The position numbers and the translations under genes were made by a program. Positions 45,686-54,965 of a stretch of DNA of 64,000 nucleotides are shown here, piece by piece. Location of the stretch: contig NC_054540.1 of assembly GCF_017654505.1 (NCBI RefSeq), forward strand, positions 42,594,054-42,658,053, written 5' to 3'. The stretch is from Polyodon spathula. Lineage: Eukaryota > Chordata > Actinopteri > Acipenseriformes > Polyodontidae. The notes under the pieces are model-generated. The model was not told where the DNA came from and made no database searches. It was given only the letters and a program-made list of their open reading frames with translations. How positions within the stretch are numbered: the stretch's first letter is position 1; each line of letters begins with the position of its first letter.

Positions 45686-46867
45686 ATGAGCGGGCAAGCT
45701 CAAGAAGCCCCGATAAAGTGGGCAAAGGTGGCTGCAGCGGAAGCTGCAGCACCTTTTAAAAACATTACCAGGAGGCACGGAGTCCGGTGCCTCCTGAAGG
45801 ACTCCCTCTCGATTGAGGGCTTTGTCAAGGCCATGGCCAAGGTGGTGGGGCCATCGGCGATCGTGGCGGCCTCTAAAATGTACGGGAAAGCCGTATTTTT
45901 CTTAAAATCGGAGGCCGCCGCGAACACGGCAATCGAGAGGGGTCTCGCGGTGGCGGGGATTTTTATCCCCGTCGAACCGCTCGCGGGCCTGGGCACTAGG
46001 GTCGTCCTTTCAAACGTGCCACCTTTCTTGAAGGACGACCTGCTCAGGCCCCATTTGCAAGCCTTGGGGGAGATAAAGACATCTATCCACCCCCTCCCCC
46101 TAGGCTGCAAAGACCAGCACCTCCGCCACATTTTATCATTCCGCCGCCAGGTGACCATTCAGCTGGCGGGTCAGGACGTGGCGGAGGGCAGCTTTGTGGT
46201 CCCCTTCGAGGGGACCAATTATGTCATCTTTTATTCATCGGAGGAGGTGCGGTGCTACCACTGCAAGGAGCTGGGGCACCAGAAGAAGAGGTGCCCCAAG
46301 CTCCAGCAGGGCGCAAAGCCACCCGTGCCTGCACCGCGCCCCTCCGAGTCCACCTCGCCCCCGGGGCCCTCAAAGAGGCCCGCGGAGGGGGGCAAGACAA
46401 CACCCGCCCCCCTCCCGGTAACATCAAAGGGGGGGAAGGGGGAGGAGGCCCCCGAGGCGGCCCAGAACCCGATGTTGCCGAAGAGGGGGCGGCCGAACCA
46501 ACCCCCGAGGCAGAAGTGGGCTCCACGGAAATGCGGGAGACCCCAGCCGAGGAGCCGGAGGGGGGTGAAGAACCACCCCTCCTGGAGAAAGATCCGCCCC
46601 GGGTCCCTCTCTCTGGCGTGGAGGCGGTCTCGGCCCCCGTGGCCGAGCCGGCTCCCAAGGAACCCATCCTGGAGACCCCCGCCGAGGGGCCGGAGGGGGG
46701 GGAGGAAACGCCCCTCCCAGAGAAAGACCCGCCTCGTCCTGCCGTCTCCGGCGAGGAGATGGACTCGGGCCCCGAGGTGGAAACGGGCCCCGGGGAGCCC
46801 ACGAAAGAGACCCCCGCCGAGGGGCCGGAGGGGGGCGAGGAAACGCCCCTCCCAGAGAAAGAATTAA
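45686..46867 (+). CDS. Tx1-like ORF1, N-terminal part (nucleic-acid-binding protein)
   Basis: From the ATG at 45686 the protein starts MSGQAQEAPIKWAKVAAAEA. Residues about 25-185 form a folded region (RHGVRCLLKDSLSIEGFVKA, VVLSNVPPFLKDDLLRPHL) like an RNA-recognition fold in L1/Tx1 ORF1 proteins. A CCHC zinc knuckle, CYHCKELGHQKKRCP, is at about residues 190-204. After about residue 255 (46450) the frame turns into an Arg/Pro-rich stretch with no acidic character and stops at 46867, whereas the +2 frame carries the sensible acidic repeat region. The real ORF1 therefore very likely continues in the other frame after a one-base loss between about 46440 and 46490. Confidence 0.78.
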   Translation: MSGQAQEAPIKWAKVAAAEAAAPFKNITRRHGVRCLLKDSLSIEGFVKAMAKVVGPSAIVAASKMYGKAVFFLKSEAAANTAIERGLAVAGIFIPVEPLAGLGTRVVLSNVPPFLKDDLLRPHLQALGEIKTSIHPLPLGCKDQHLRHILSFRRQVTIQLAGQDVAEGSFVVPFEGTNYVIFYSSEEVRCYHCKELGHQKKRCPKLQQGAKPPVPAPRPSESTSPPGPSKRPAEGGKTTPAPLPVTSKGGKGEEAPEAAQNPMLPKRGRPNQPPRQKWAPRKCGRPQPRSRRGVKNHPSWRKIRPGSLSLAWRRSRPPWPSRLPRNPSWRPPPRGRRGGRKRPSQRKTRLVLPSPARRWTRAPRWKRAPGSPRKRPPPRGRRGARKRPSQRKN

Positions 46868-47793
46868 AACTGCCTCGGGTGTCCCTCTCTTGCGGGGACG
46901 AGAGCTCCGGCTCTCGCACCGCCGCGGAGGGGGGCGTTGAAACACCCGCCGAGGCAGAGGCGGGCTCCGAGGAGCCCGCGCTCGTGTCGGCTGCCGGAGC
47001 GCGGAAAGGAGGGGAAGAACCGGAGAGGGCAGAAGACGCCGCCCTCGAGGTAGATCCCCTCCCGGAAGTGCAAAGGAGCCGCGAGACCGGTCCCCGACCC
47101 ACCGCCGAGGGGCCGGTCTCCGTCGCGGTCACCGAGGGGGCGCAGGAGGAGCCCCTGAAAGAGCCGGTGGCCGCGGCTGAGGGCGGGGAAGAACCCGAGA
47201 GGGTAGATCCCCTCCCTCCGAGGGTCGGGGACGGGCCTGAGACCGTGCCTCGGCCCCCGAAAGAGGGACCCAAGCCGTCGGGTTCGGCGGCGCGCGTCGA
47301 GCGCCCGTCTGCGCCCCCTAAATCCAGGGTGCAGACGACGCCCGCGAGGGTCCCTCCGCCGATGTCTCCCGCGCCGTCCCCCGGGGGTGGGACGCAGGGA
47401 GACTCGGTGAAAATCAAAATAAGACGCAACGCGCTCACTCACCAACGTGAGTGCGTTGTGCTTCTTCACCGCGAGGGGGGCGGTGGAGAACCGGAGGAGA
47501 GGGAGGAGGAGTCGAAGTCCGCGTGCGGCGCGGGCTCGGAGGCTCTGTCCGCCTCTTCTCCGAACATCCCTGCGGCGGAGCTCCTGGACTTCTTGGAGGC
47601 CACCACCCACCGCAGGGATAAGGTTCAGCTGGCCCTGGACAAATGGGGGGATTTCGAGAGAGTCCTAAACTCTGTGAGATCCTTCCTCAGGGCCGGCCAC
47701 GCCAGCAAGACTTCGGGCACGTGCGTGCACATTCGTGCCCGAAAGCTGCACGACCAGCTGGTGAACTTCGGGAGATCTCAGGGTCTCCCGTGA
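46470..47793 (+). CDS. Tx1-like ORF1, C-terminal part (shifted frame)
   Basis: This frame is open from 46252, but meaningful sequence begins about 46470 (DVAEEGAAEPTPEAE). It holds three acidic repeats with the core ETPAEGPEGGEETPLPEK, spaced about 45 residues apart, then more Glu/Pro-rich sequence. The C-terminus is a compact folded domain, AAELLDFLEATTHRRDKVQL then WGDFERVLNSVRSFLRAG, ending HIRARKLHDQLVNF, at about 47570-47780. It stops at TGA 47791-47793, 29 bp before ORF2. Joined with the N-terminal part it would give a protein of about 700 residues. The break may be a mutation, an assembly error in a G-run, or less likely programmed frameshifting. Confidence 0.72.
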
Positions 47794-47822
47794 GTGTCGC
47801 CAGCCGCTCCTGACAGAGGACC

Positions 47823-50800
47823 ATGTATGCCATCAGTACCGTCAATGTTAACGGGTGCAAGGACCATTTCCGCAGGGCCCAGGTAATCTCCTACCTGAAA
47901 AAGGGAGGTTACTCTGTGTGCTTCCTGCAGGAAACCCACTTGACACCGCAGGCCGAGGCCAACTGGCTGCTAGAGTGGGGGGGGAGAGTGTCGTTTAGCC
48001 ACCTCACCGAGTCATCTTGTGGGGTGGCGACGCTCTTCTCCGGGTCCTTCGTTCCGACGGTACTCGATGTGGTCAACGTCGTGCCGGGCCGTCTCTTACA
48101 CCACCGGATCCGGGACGGGGACGCTACCGTTCACCTCTTGAACGTGTACGCTCCGTCCACGGGTCCGGCGAGGGTTCAATTCTTCCGCCAGATGTCCGCC
48201 CACCTGAACACCATCGGCGCCGACGAGCTCGTGGTCCTCGGGGGGGACTTCAACTGCACCCTCGAGGCCGCGGACCGGGTGGGGCGGGAACCCTACCCGC
48301 TCTCGTCGGCGGCCCTGAGAGAGCTGATCGCTCGGCTCTCTCTGGTGGACATCTGGCGGTGGCAACACCCGGACGCCTCGGCCTTCACCTACACCCGGGT
48401 GAGGGAGGGGCGGGTGTCCCAGTCCCGGATCGACAGGTTCTACGTCTCGCGGAACCACGCTCACTGCGTTCGCTCCTCCGACATCAGGCCGGCGCCGTTC
48501 ACGGACCACAACCTGGTGGTCGTGACGGTGGCCGTGGCGCCAGCTAGGCACGCCGCTGCCTACTGGCACTTCAACAACAGCCTGTTGGAGGACGAGCGCT
48601 TTGAGCGGTCTTTCCGGGACTTTTGGACGGTCTGGCACGGCAGGCGATCTCGCTTCCCCACGTGGCGTCAGTGGTGGGACGTGGGGAAAGCGCAGATCAA
48701 GATCCTCTGTCAGGAGTACACGAGGGGCGCGAGCAGGCGGAGGGACTCGCGGATCGAGCGGCTGGAAAGGGAGCTGCTCGGTCTGGAGAGCCGCCTGGCT
48801 CGCGGGGACCAACTCGAGCAGAGCGCGTACGAGGAGAAGAAGAGCACCCTGCGGGACCTGCGGCTCCAGCGGTCCCGGGGGGCGTTTGTGCGCTCGCGGG
48901 TCCAGTTCCTTCGGGAGATGGACCGCAGCACACACTTCTTCTACGCGTTGGAGAAAAAGAAGGGAGACCGTAAAAACATCACCTGCCTCCTGGCGGAGGA
49001 CGGCTCCCTTCTGACGGATCCGGAGAGCGTGAACGAGAGGGCCAGGGCCTTCTACTCTGCCCTCTTCTCTCCGGATCCCGTCGACTCCGACGCGTGCAGG
49101 GTTCTGTGGGACGGGCTTCCCACGGTCAGCGGGGGCGTGCGGGACGAGTTCGAGGGCCACCTGACCCTGGCCGAGCTCACCGACGCCCTCAGTCAGATGC
49201 CCTACAACAAATCGCCGGGCATCGACGGGCTGACCGTGGAGTTCTACAAGAAGTTTTGGGACTTGCTGGGGCCCGCCTTTGCGCGGGTCCTGGCGGAAGC
49301 CTACGAGACCGGGGAGATGCCCCTTTCGATGAGGCGGGCTGTTATCACGCTCCTGCCCAAGAAAGGGGATCTGCGCAGCCTCAAGAACTGGCGCCCGGTC
49401 TCGCTGCTATGCACGGACTACAAAATCGTGGCCAAGGCCGCCTCCCTGAGGCTCAAGTCCGTGCTGGCAGACGTGATCCACCCCGACCAGTCCTACACGG
49501 TCCCGAACCGGACGATTTTCGACAACATCTTCCTGGTTCGGGACCTCCTGCACTACTGCAGGAGGACCGGTCGGTCGGTCGCCTTCCTCTCCCTGGATCA
49601 GGAGAAGGCGTTCGACCGGGTGGATCACGAATATCTCTTCGGAACCCTGCGAGCATTCGGATTCGGGCCGCGCTTCGTGGGCCTGTTCCGGATGCTGTAC
49701 GCCTCTGCCGAGTGCTTGATCAAAGTCAACTGGTCCCTGACCGCGCCCCTCGCTTTCAGGAGAGGAGTACGTCAGGGCTGCCCTCTGTCCGGACAACTGT
49801 ACGCGCTGTGCATCGAGCCCTTCCTCTGCCTCCTTCGCGGGAGGCTCACGGGGTTGGCGCTCGGCGCGCCGGACACGAGGGTGGTCCTGTCGGCTTACGC
49901 CGACGACGTGCTCCTGGTGGCCTCGGATCCGGCCGATCTGGAGAGGATGCGGAGCTGCCAGAGCGTCTACTCTGCCGCGTCCTCTGCCAGGATCAACTGG
50001 ACCAAATGCTCCGGGTTACTGGTGGGTCCCTGGCGGGCGGACTCCCTCCCTGCCGCGCTCCAGCAGTTCCAGTGGAGCGCGGACAGCTTCAAATACCTGG
50101 GAGTCCACCTGAGCCCCGCGGAGGCCTCGGTCGCCGCCAACTGGACGGAGTTGGAGGACAAGGTGGCTGCGCGACTGAGGTCGTGGTCGGGTCTGCTCAA
50201 ACTGCTTTCCTTCAGGGGAAGGGCTCTGGTCATTAACCAACTGGTGGCGTCGATGCTTTGGCATCGACTCACCGTCCTGAGCCCGCCCCCTGAGTTTGTG
50301 GCCAGGGTCCAGAGGAAGCTGACGGACTTCTTCTGGGCCGGAAAGCACTGGGTCTCTGCGGCGGTTCTGAGCCTCCCTCTCGCCGAGGGGGGGCAAGGGT
50401 TGGTGTGCATCAGGAGCCAGGTGCACACCTTCCGCCTCCAGACCCTGCAGAGATACCTGTACGCAGACCCGGCCCCGCAGTGGTGCACGCTGGCGTCCCT
50501 CCTTTTGCGCCAGCTGCACGACCTGGGCTACGACCGGCAGCTCTTCTGGATCGACCTGCGGGGAATCCGTCTCCCCGAGCTGCCGGTCTTCTACCAGGAC
50601 CTGCTCAGGACCCGGAGCATGTTTTCCGTCGGCCGAGACGCCGTGCCGACCGAGGGCCAAGGACTCCTGCTGGAGCCCCTGCTGCACAACCCCCACCTAG
50701 GTGCGCAGGCGTTGGAGTCCCCCTCGGTGCGGCGCGCGCTGATCTCGGCCAAGGTGACCAGAGTCTGGGATCTCCTGGATCGCGAACGCTCGGCGTGGCT

Positions 50801-51716
50801 GGCGCCCGAGGCGCTCGTCGCTAGGGCGGCTCGGGTGTCCGTCCGGACGGCCGGCCGAGCGATCCGGGAGTGCAAAGCAGCGTTGCACCCAGACTCTGTC
50901 AGGTATCTCGAGGGAGTTCTCAGGACCGGCGAGCCATCTACCCCCACCCCCCCGACCCCCGGCTCTCCGGTCCTGCTGATCGAACCCAAGGCCCGAGCCC
51001 CCCCTCGGCCCCCCCTCGAGAACAACCTGAGCAGGATCTCGCAGTTCTCCTCGACCCCCTTGCCATCGGCGTCGAGGAGGACCCTGTACGCGATGACGCT
51101 CCACACCCTCCATTTCCCCGCCCTCGTCTCCCGCCGAGACACCGCTTGGCGGGAGACCCTCCGACCGCCGGAGGGCGTCGGTCCCCAGTGGGAGGCCCTG
51201 TACTCCCCGCTGGTCTCCAGGGGAGCTGGGGACCTGGGCTGGAGGGTCCTGCACGGAGCGCTCGCGTCAGGAGAGATCCTGCGTCACTTTACCGACTCGG
51301 ACGCCGCATGCCCTTTCTGCGGTCAGTCCGAGTCGGTGGCTCATATTTATTTTTTATGCGCCAGGCTGCAGCCGTTCTTCCTCCTGCTGAAGAACCTCTT
51401 GCTGCAGTTCTGGCTGCACTTTTCACCCACCCTCCTCATCTTCGGGCACCCTGTTCGTGGCTCCAGCAAAAAGAGAGACCTCCTCGTCAATCTGCTCCTG
51501 GCTCTTGCTAAACTGGCCATTTACAAGACCAGGAAGCGGAAGATGAGCGGGGAAGGTCTCTTTGACTGCGGGGCCATGTTCAGGGCCCTCCTCCGTTCCC
51601 GGATTCATTTAGAGCACGCCCACGCGGAGTCTGCTGGCGACATGGCATCGTTTGTCGACCAGTGGACCCTAGGGGGCGTGCTCTGTACCACCTCCCCTTT
51701 TACAATTCTTATTTAA
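47823..51716 (+). CDS. Tx1-like ORF2: endonuclease / reverse transcriptase, intact
   Basis: A 1297-codon intact frame starts at ATG 47823, 29 bp after ORF1. The AP-like endonuclease covers residues 1 to about 240: STVNVNGCK, FLQETHLT, VLGGDFNC (about 140), QSRIDRFYVS (about 199) and FTDHNLVVV. RT follows with NKSPGIDGLTVEFYKKFW, LPKKGDLRSLKNWRPVSLL, LSLDQEKAFDRVDHEYLF (about 590), GVRQGCPLSGQLYAL and AYADDVLLVA (catalytic YADD near residue 692). The C-terminus has the zinc finger CPFCGQSESVAHIYFLC (near 1162), spaced C-x2-C-x7-H-x4-C as in L1-superfamily ORF2. All expected catalytic residues are present and no stop interrupts the frame. Codon use is strongly GC-rich compared with CR1 ORF2. 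Confidence 0.93.
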   Translation: MYAISTVNVNGCKDHFRRAQVISYLKKGGYSVCFLQETHLTPQAEANWLLEWGGRVSFSHLTESSCGVATLFSGSFVPTVLDVVNVVPGRLLHHRIRDGDATVHLLNVYAPSTGPARVQFFRQMSAHLNTIGADELVVLGGDFNCTLEAADRVGREPYPLSSAALRELIARLSLVDIWRWQHPDASAFTYTRVREGRVSQSRIDRFYVSRNHAHCVRSSDIRPAPFTDHNLVVVTVAVAPARHAAAYWHFNNSLLEDERFERSFRDFWTVWHGRRSRFPTWRQWWDVGKAQIKILCQEYTRGASRRRDSRIERLERELLGLESRLARGDQLEQSAYEEKKSTLRDLRLQRSRGAFVRSRVQFLREMDRSTHFFYALEKKKGDRKNITCLLAEDGSLLTDPESVNERARAFYSALFSPDPVDSDACRVLWDGLPTVSGGVRDEFEGHLTLAELTDALSQMPYNKSPGIDGLTVEFYKKFWDLLGPAFARVLAEAYETGEMPLSMRRAVITLLPKKGDLRSLKNWRPVSLLCTDYKIVAKAASLRLKSVLADVIHPDQSYTVPNRTIFDNIFLVRDLLHYCRRTGRSVAFLSLDQEKAFDRVDHEYLFGTLRAFGFGPRFVGLFRMLYASAECLIKVNWSLTAPLAFRRGVRQGCPLSGQLYALCIEPFLCLLRGRLTGLALGAPDTRVVLSAYADDVLLVASDPADLERMRSCQSVYSAASSARINWTKCSGLLVGPWRADSLPAALQQFQWSADSFKYLGVHLSPAEASVAANWTELEDKVAARLRSWSGLLKLLSFRGRALVINQLVASMLWHRLTVLSPPPEFVARVQRKLTDFFWAGKHWVSAAVLSLPLAEGGQGLVCIRSQVHTFRLQTLQRYLYADPAPQWCTLASLLLRQLHDLGYDRQLFWIDLRGIRLPELPVFYQDLLRTRSMFSVGRDAVPTEGQGLLLEPLLHNPHLGAQALESPSVRRALISAKVTRVWDLLDRERSAWLAPEALVARAARVSVRTAGRAIRECKAALHPDSVRYLEGVLRTGEPSTPTPPTPGSPVLLIEPKARAPPRPPLENNLSRISQFSSTPLPSASRRTLYAMTLHTLHFPALVSRRDTAWRETLRPPEGVGPQWEALYSPLVSRGAGDLGWRVLHGALASGEILRHFTDSDAACPFCGQSESVAHIYFLCARLQPFFLLLKNLLLQFWLHFSPTLLIFGHPVRGSSKKRDLLVNLLLALAKLAIYKTRKRKMSGEGLFDCGAMFRALLRSRIHLEHAHAESAGDMASFVDQWTLGGVLCTTSPFTILI

Positions 51717-51753
51717 TTTACAGTCCTTTTTCTGGTTTTTCTTTTAATTAGTT

Positions 51754-51861
51754 AAATGCCTATTTATTTAGCATCCTCTTTTACGAGGATGCTAATTGGA
51801 ATTTTTTTTCTCCAGCCGTCACAAATGACGGCTGGAGGTGACGTTTGCCTTTTAGGCATTT
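51754..51861 (+). promoter_or_regulatory. Structured 3' UTR of the Tx1-like LINE (two perfect hairpins)
   Basis: Hairpin 1 is tagcatcctc/gaggatgcta (51769-51794, loop ttttac). Hairpin 2 is ctccagccgtca/tgacggctggag (51810-51837, loop caaa), a perfect 12-bp stem. An outer pair, aaatgccta (51754-51762) and taggcattt (51853-51861), encloses both. Such 3' structures are plausible template-recognition signals for the element's RT. Confidence 0.78.
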
Positions 51862-51868
51862 AAATAGG

Positions 51869-51887
51869 CCTACTTTTGTGTCGTCTG
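51869..51887. repeat. Right copy of the 19-bp target-site duplication
   Basis: It is identical to 44736-44754 and is followed by uninterrupted CR1 sequence (caaatttaacaagtttgctt). Confidence 0.93.
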
Positions 51888-54000
51888 CAAATTTAACAAG
51901 TTTGCTTACTATACCAGAATCTAAATCATTAATGTAGATTAGGAATAGCAGAGGACCTAATACTGATCCCTGTGGTACACCACTGGTTACCACACTCCAT
52001 TCTGAGGTTTTTCCTCTAATCAGTACTTTCTGTTTTCTACATGTTAACCACTCCCTAATCCATGTACATGTGTTTCCTTGAATCCCAACTGCGTTCAGTT
52101 TGAGAATTAATCTTTTGTGCGGGACTTTGTCAAAAGCTTTCTGGAAATCTAAATAAACCATGTCATATGCTTTGCAATTATCCATTATCGATGTTGCATC
52201 CTCAAAAAAATCAAGCAAGTTAGTTAGGCACGATCTCCCTTTCCTAAAACCATGTTGACTGTCTCCCAGGACCCTGTTACCATATAGGTAATTTTCCATT
52301 TTGGATCTTATTATAGTTTCCATAAGTTTGCATATAATAGAAGTCAGGCTTACTGGTCTGTAGTTACCTGGTTCAGTTTTGTTTCCCTTTTTGTGGATCG
52401 GTATTACGTTTGCAATTTTCCAGTCTGTCGGTACCACCCCTGTGTCAAGAGACTGCTGCATGATCTTGGTTAGCGGTTTGTAAATTACTTCTTTCATTTC
52501 TTTGAGTACTACTGGGAGGATCTCATCCGGCCCAGGGGATTTGTTTATTTTAAGAGCTCCTAGTCCCTTTAACACTTCTGCCTCAGTTATGCTAAAGTTA
52601 TTTAAAACTGGATAGGAACTGGATGACATGTGGGGCATGTTGTCAGTATCTTCCTTTGTAAAAACTTGTGAAAAGTAATCATTTAATATATTTGCTATTT
52701 TTTTTCTTCATCTATGATTTTGCCATTTGTATCTCTTAAACATTTAATCTCCTCTTTGAATGTTCTCTTGCTGTTGTAATATTGGAAAAAACATTTTGGA
52801 ATTGGTTTTAGCTCCCTTAGCAATGTTCATTTCTATTTCTCTCTTGGCCTTTCTAACTTCCTTTTTGACTTGCATTTGCAGTTCCGTGTACTCTTTCTGC
52901 GTACTTTCTTTTTGGTCCTTTTTTAATGCTCTGTAAAGTGCCTTTTTTCGCTGAATATTTTTTTTAATTGAGCTATTAAACCATTTTGGCAATTTAGTTT
53001 TACATTTAGATTTGTCTACTTTAGGGATGTAATTGTTTTGCGCCTCTAGTACTACATTTTTGAAGAACAACCATCCTTCTTCTGTGGGTGTTTTCTCTAT
53101 TTTACTCCAATCTACTTCTGTTAGTCTCTGTTTCATACCTTCATAGTTTGCTTTTCTAAAATTGTAAACCTTAGCTTTAGTCTTTACTTTTGGGGTTTTA
53201 AAAAACACTTCAAATGAGACCATGTTGTGGTGTGAGTTTGCCAGTGGTTCTCTGACCTCTGTTTTAGTTATTCTATCTTTGTTATTTGAAAAGACTAAAT
53301 CAAGGCATGCCTCCCCTCTAGTCGGTGCCGTGACAGATTGTGTTAGGAAGCAGTCATTTGCCATTTCCACCATTTCAATTTCATCCTTCGTGCTACCCAC
53401 CGGGTTTTCCCATTTTATATGGGGGAAGTTGAAATCCCCCATTAGTATGGCGTCTTCTTTGCGACACGCATTTCTAATGTCATTGTATAACAGATTATTT
53501 TGCTTACCATCTGAATCTGGCGGTCTGTAGCATGCTCCTATTATTATGCCCTTTGAATTTTTGTCCGTTATTCTGACCCATATTGATTTGGCTTTATTTT
53601 CTTTGTCCAGGTTTAACACCTGGGCTTCAAGACTGTTTCTTATGTATAGCACTACCCCTCCTCCTCTTCTGTCCTGCCTGTCTTTCCTATACAGTGTATA
53701 CCCACAAATATTATATTCGTCCCCATCACTCTCAGACAACCACGTTTCTGTAACACCTATCACATCATAGTTACCTGTTAGTGCAGTAGCTTCAAGTTTT
53801 AGAATTTTGTTTCTGATACGTCTAGCATTTAGATAAATACATTTAATGGTTGTCTTACCTGAGTTGTTGTTCTTGTTTTGATGCGGTCTCCCTTCTGTTT
53901 TTTTGTTGATTTCTCCCCCCTTCCTTTCTAGTTTAAATGCTTCTGAACCTGCTCGAGGATTTTTTCTCCAAGTAAATGTCAAGTAAATGCTTAATATCAC
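51888..54000 (-). pseudogene. CR1 ORF2 5' part (copy C)
   Basis: Minus-strand frames 52744-53975 (endonuclease) and 51888-52638 (RT to FADDTKV) are separated by a frameshift around 52640-52790. The endonuclease frame is open across the ORF1 stop region (RAGSEAFKLERKGGEINKKT) without an ATG. RT is cut at the catalytic FADD codons by the Tx1-like insertion. Confidence 0.86.
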
Positions 54001-54353
54001 TTGCAGGCCTGACCGAAAAGAGTGCACTTGAGAAATACACTCTCAACTTGATTAGAGGTAGTCCCTCAACACTTAGAGACATACACTAGATGTAAATAAA
54101 CCATTTCTAGCTGCTGATCTCTGAAACTGCCCATTTTAAGAAGTGCTACCTTATTTTCTACCATATTGTCCTATTACTCCAGAGAGTTTTACTGTAGGTT
54201 CATAACTTCAAACGCATAAAGAATTGTGAGTGTCACCATATTATTTATAAACTACAGTCATGTTATTATACCACTTGCCTTGCCTGCAGGTAGGATTCTG
54301 TTAAACAGTTTTGAAGATGCCTTACACAATTGCCCACATCATAACTGGGAAAC

Positions 54354-54965
54354 TGGCAATGTTGCCCCGCCTGTGTGTATTTCTGTGTTGTATGTTGCAT
54401 GTAGTGTGTTAATATTGGTGTATTGTAGTTGGTACAATGGATATAATATGGGTTATGAGCATGAGTGTTTAGAATGTACATGTGTGTATTTAGATTGCAC
54501 AAACATGCCACGTGCATATTAAAGTGGGTAGCTAGTGTGGAAGCATGGCCAGTACCATTAATTCACATGCAGATGTACCGAGATTCTACTTGAATGATTG
54601 ATTAGCAATCGAGTCTCGATACAGCTGCATAAAAGAGGCACGTTGGGGTTGAGTGTTCGGTGTGTAGAGAAAGGGTGAGAGAGAGGAGAAGATTTATATA
54701 ATATACTATTACTATTACAATTGCTATTGCGTGCTGGAAGTGCCAGTACGGTACTTGTGTTCTGCTCGTCCACCGTTTGCCTGGCTGTCTATTTGTTTTG
54801 GCCCATGTGCCGTTTATTTTAAAACAGTGTTTGTGTTTTGTTTAACCTTTTATTTTCTGTATGCTTATTAAATATGCGCAACAGTGCGTTTCATTCACCA
54901 TTTCACCTCGCAGTGCTGTGTATTGCTTTCTGGTCTGACATCATCACTAAAGCCAGCTTGTCACA
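54354..54965 (+). mobile_element. Solo LTR related to 8502-9131
   Basis: It starts tggcaatgttgccccgcctg and ends agcttgtcaca. It shares gaatgattgattagcaatcg and the following cagctgca block with the LTR at 8502-9131. It has a TATA-like gcataaaagag near 54625 and an ATTAAA signal near 54867. No target duplication was found and no coding region is attached. Confidence 0.55.

Larger units (their letters stand above)
44755..51868 (+). mobile_element. Tx1-like (L1-superfamily) LINE, full length, in CR1 copy C
   Basis: This is a 7114-bp non-LTR retrotransposon with a 930-bp leader, a zinc-knuckle ORF1, a 1297-codon ORF2 and a short structured 3' UTR without a poly(A) tail. It is flanked by a perfect 19-bp duplication, cctacttttgtgtcgtctg, at 44736-44754 and 51869-51887. 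The empty site is visible in CR1 copies A, B, D and E. It is much GC-richer than all surrounding DNA. The sharp boundaries, long exact duplication and intact ORF2 indicate a recent insertion. Assignment to the Tx1 clade rests on ORF1 architecture and ORF2 motifs read by eye. Confidence 0.9.
43885..53975 (-). mobile_element. CR1 LINE copy C, split by the Tx1-like LINE
   Basis: The 3' part is at 43885-44754 and the 5' part at 51869-53975. Joined, they are colinear with copy D with no loss apart from the 19-bp duplication at the break. It is 5'-truncated just inside the ORF1 end (tcctcgagcaggtt on the minus strand, about 53950). Interruption by the Tx1-like element inactivated it. Confidence 0.92.

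Noticed and set aside
46426..46435. Slippery-type heptamer A-AAG-GGG as proof of programmed -1 frameshifting in ORF1
   Set aside because: The acidic zero-frame sequence appears to continue beyond it, no downstream structure was established, and a simple indel in a G-rich tract explains the data.
46224..51608. Many long ORFs antisense to or shifted within the Tx1-like ORF1 and ORF2
   Set aside because: The region is very GC-rich, so stops are rare in all frames. None shows a known domain, and the sense ORFs explain the coding signal.
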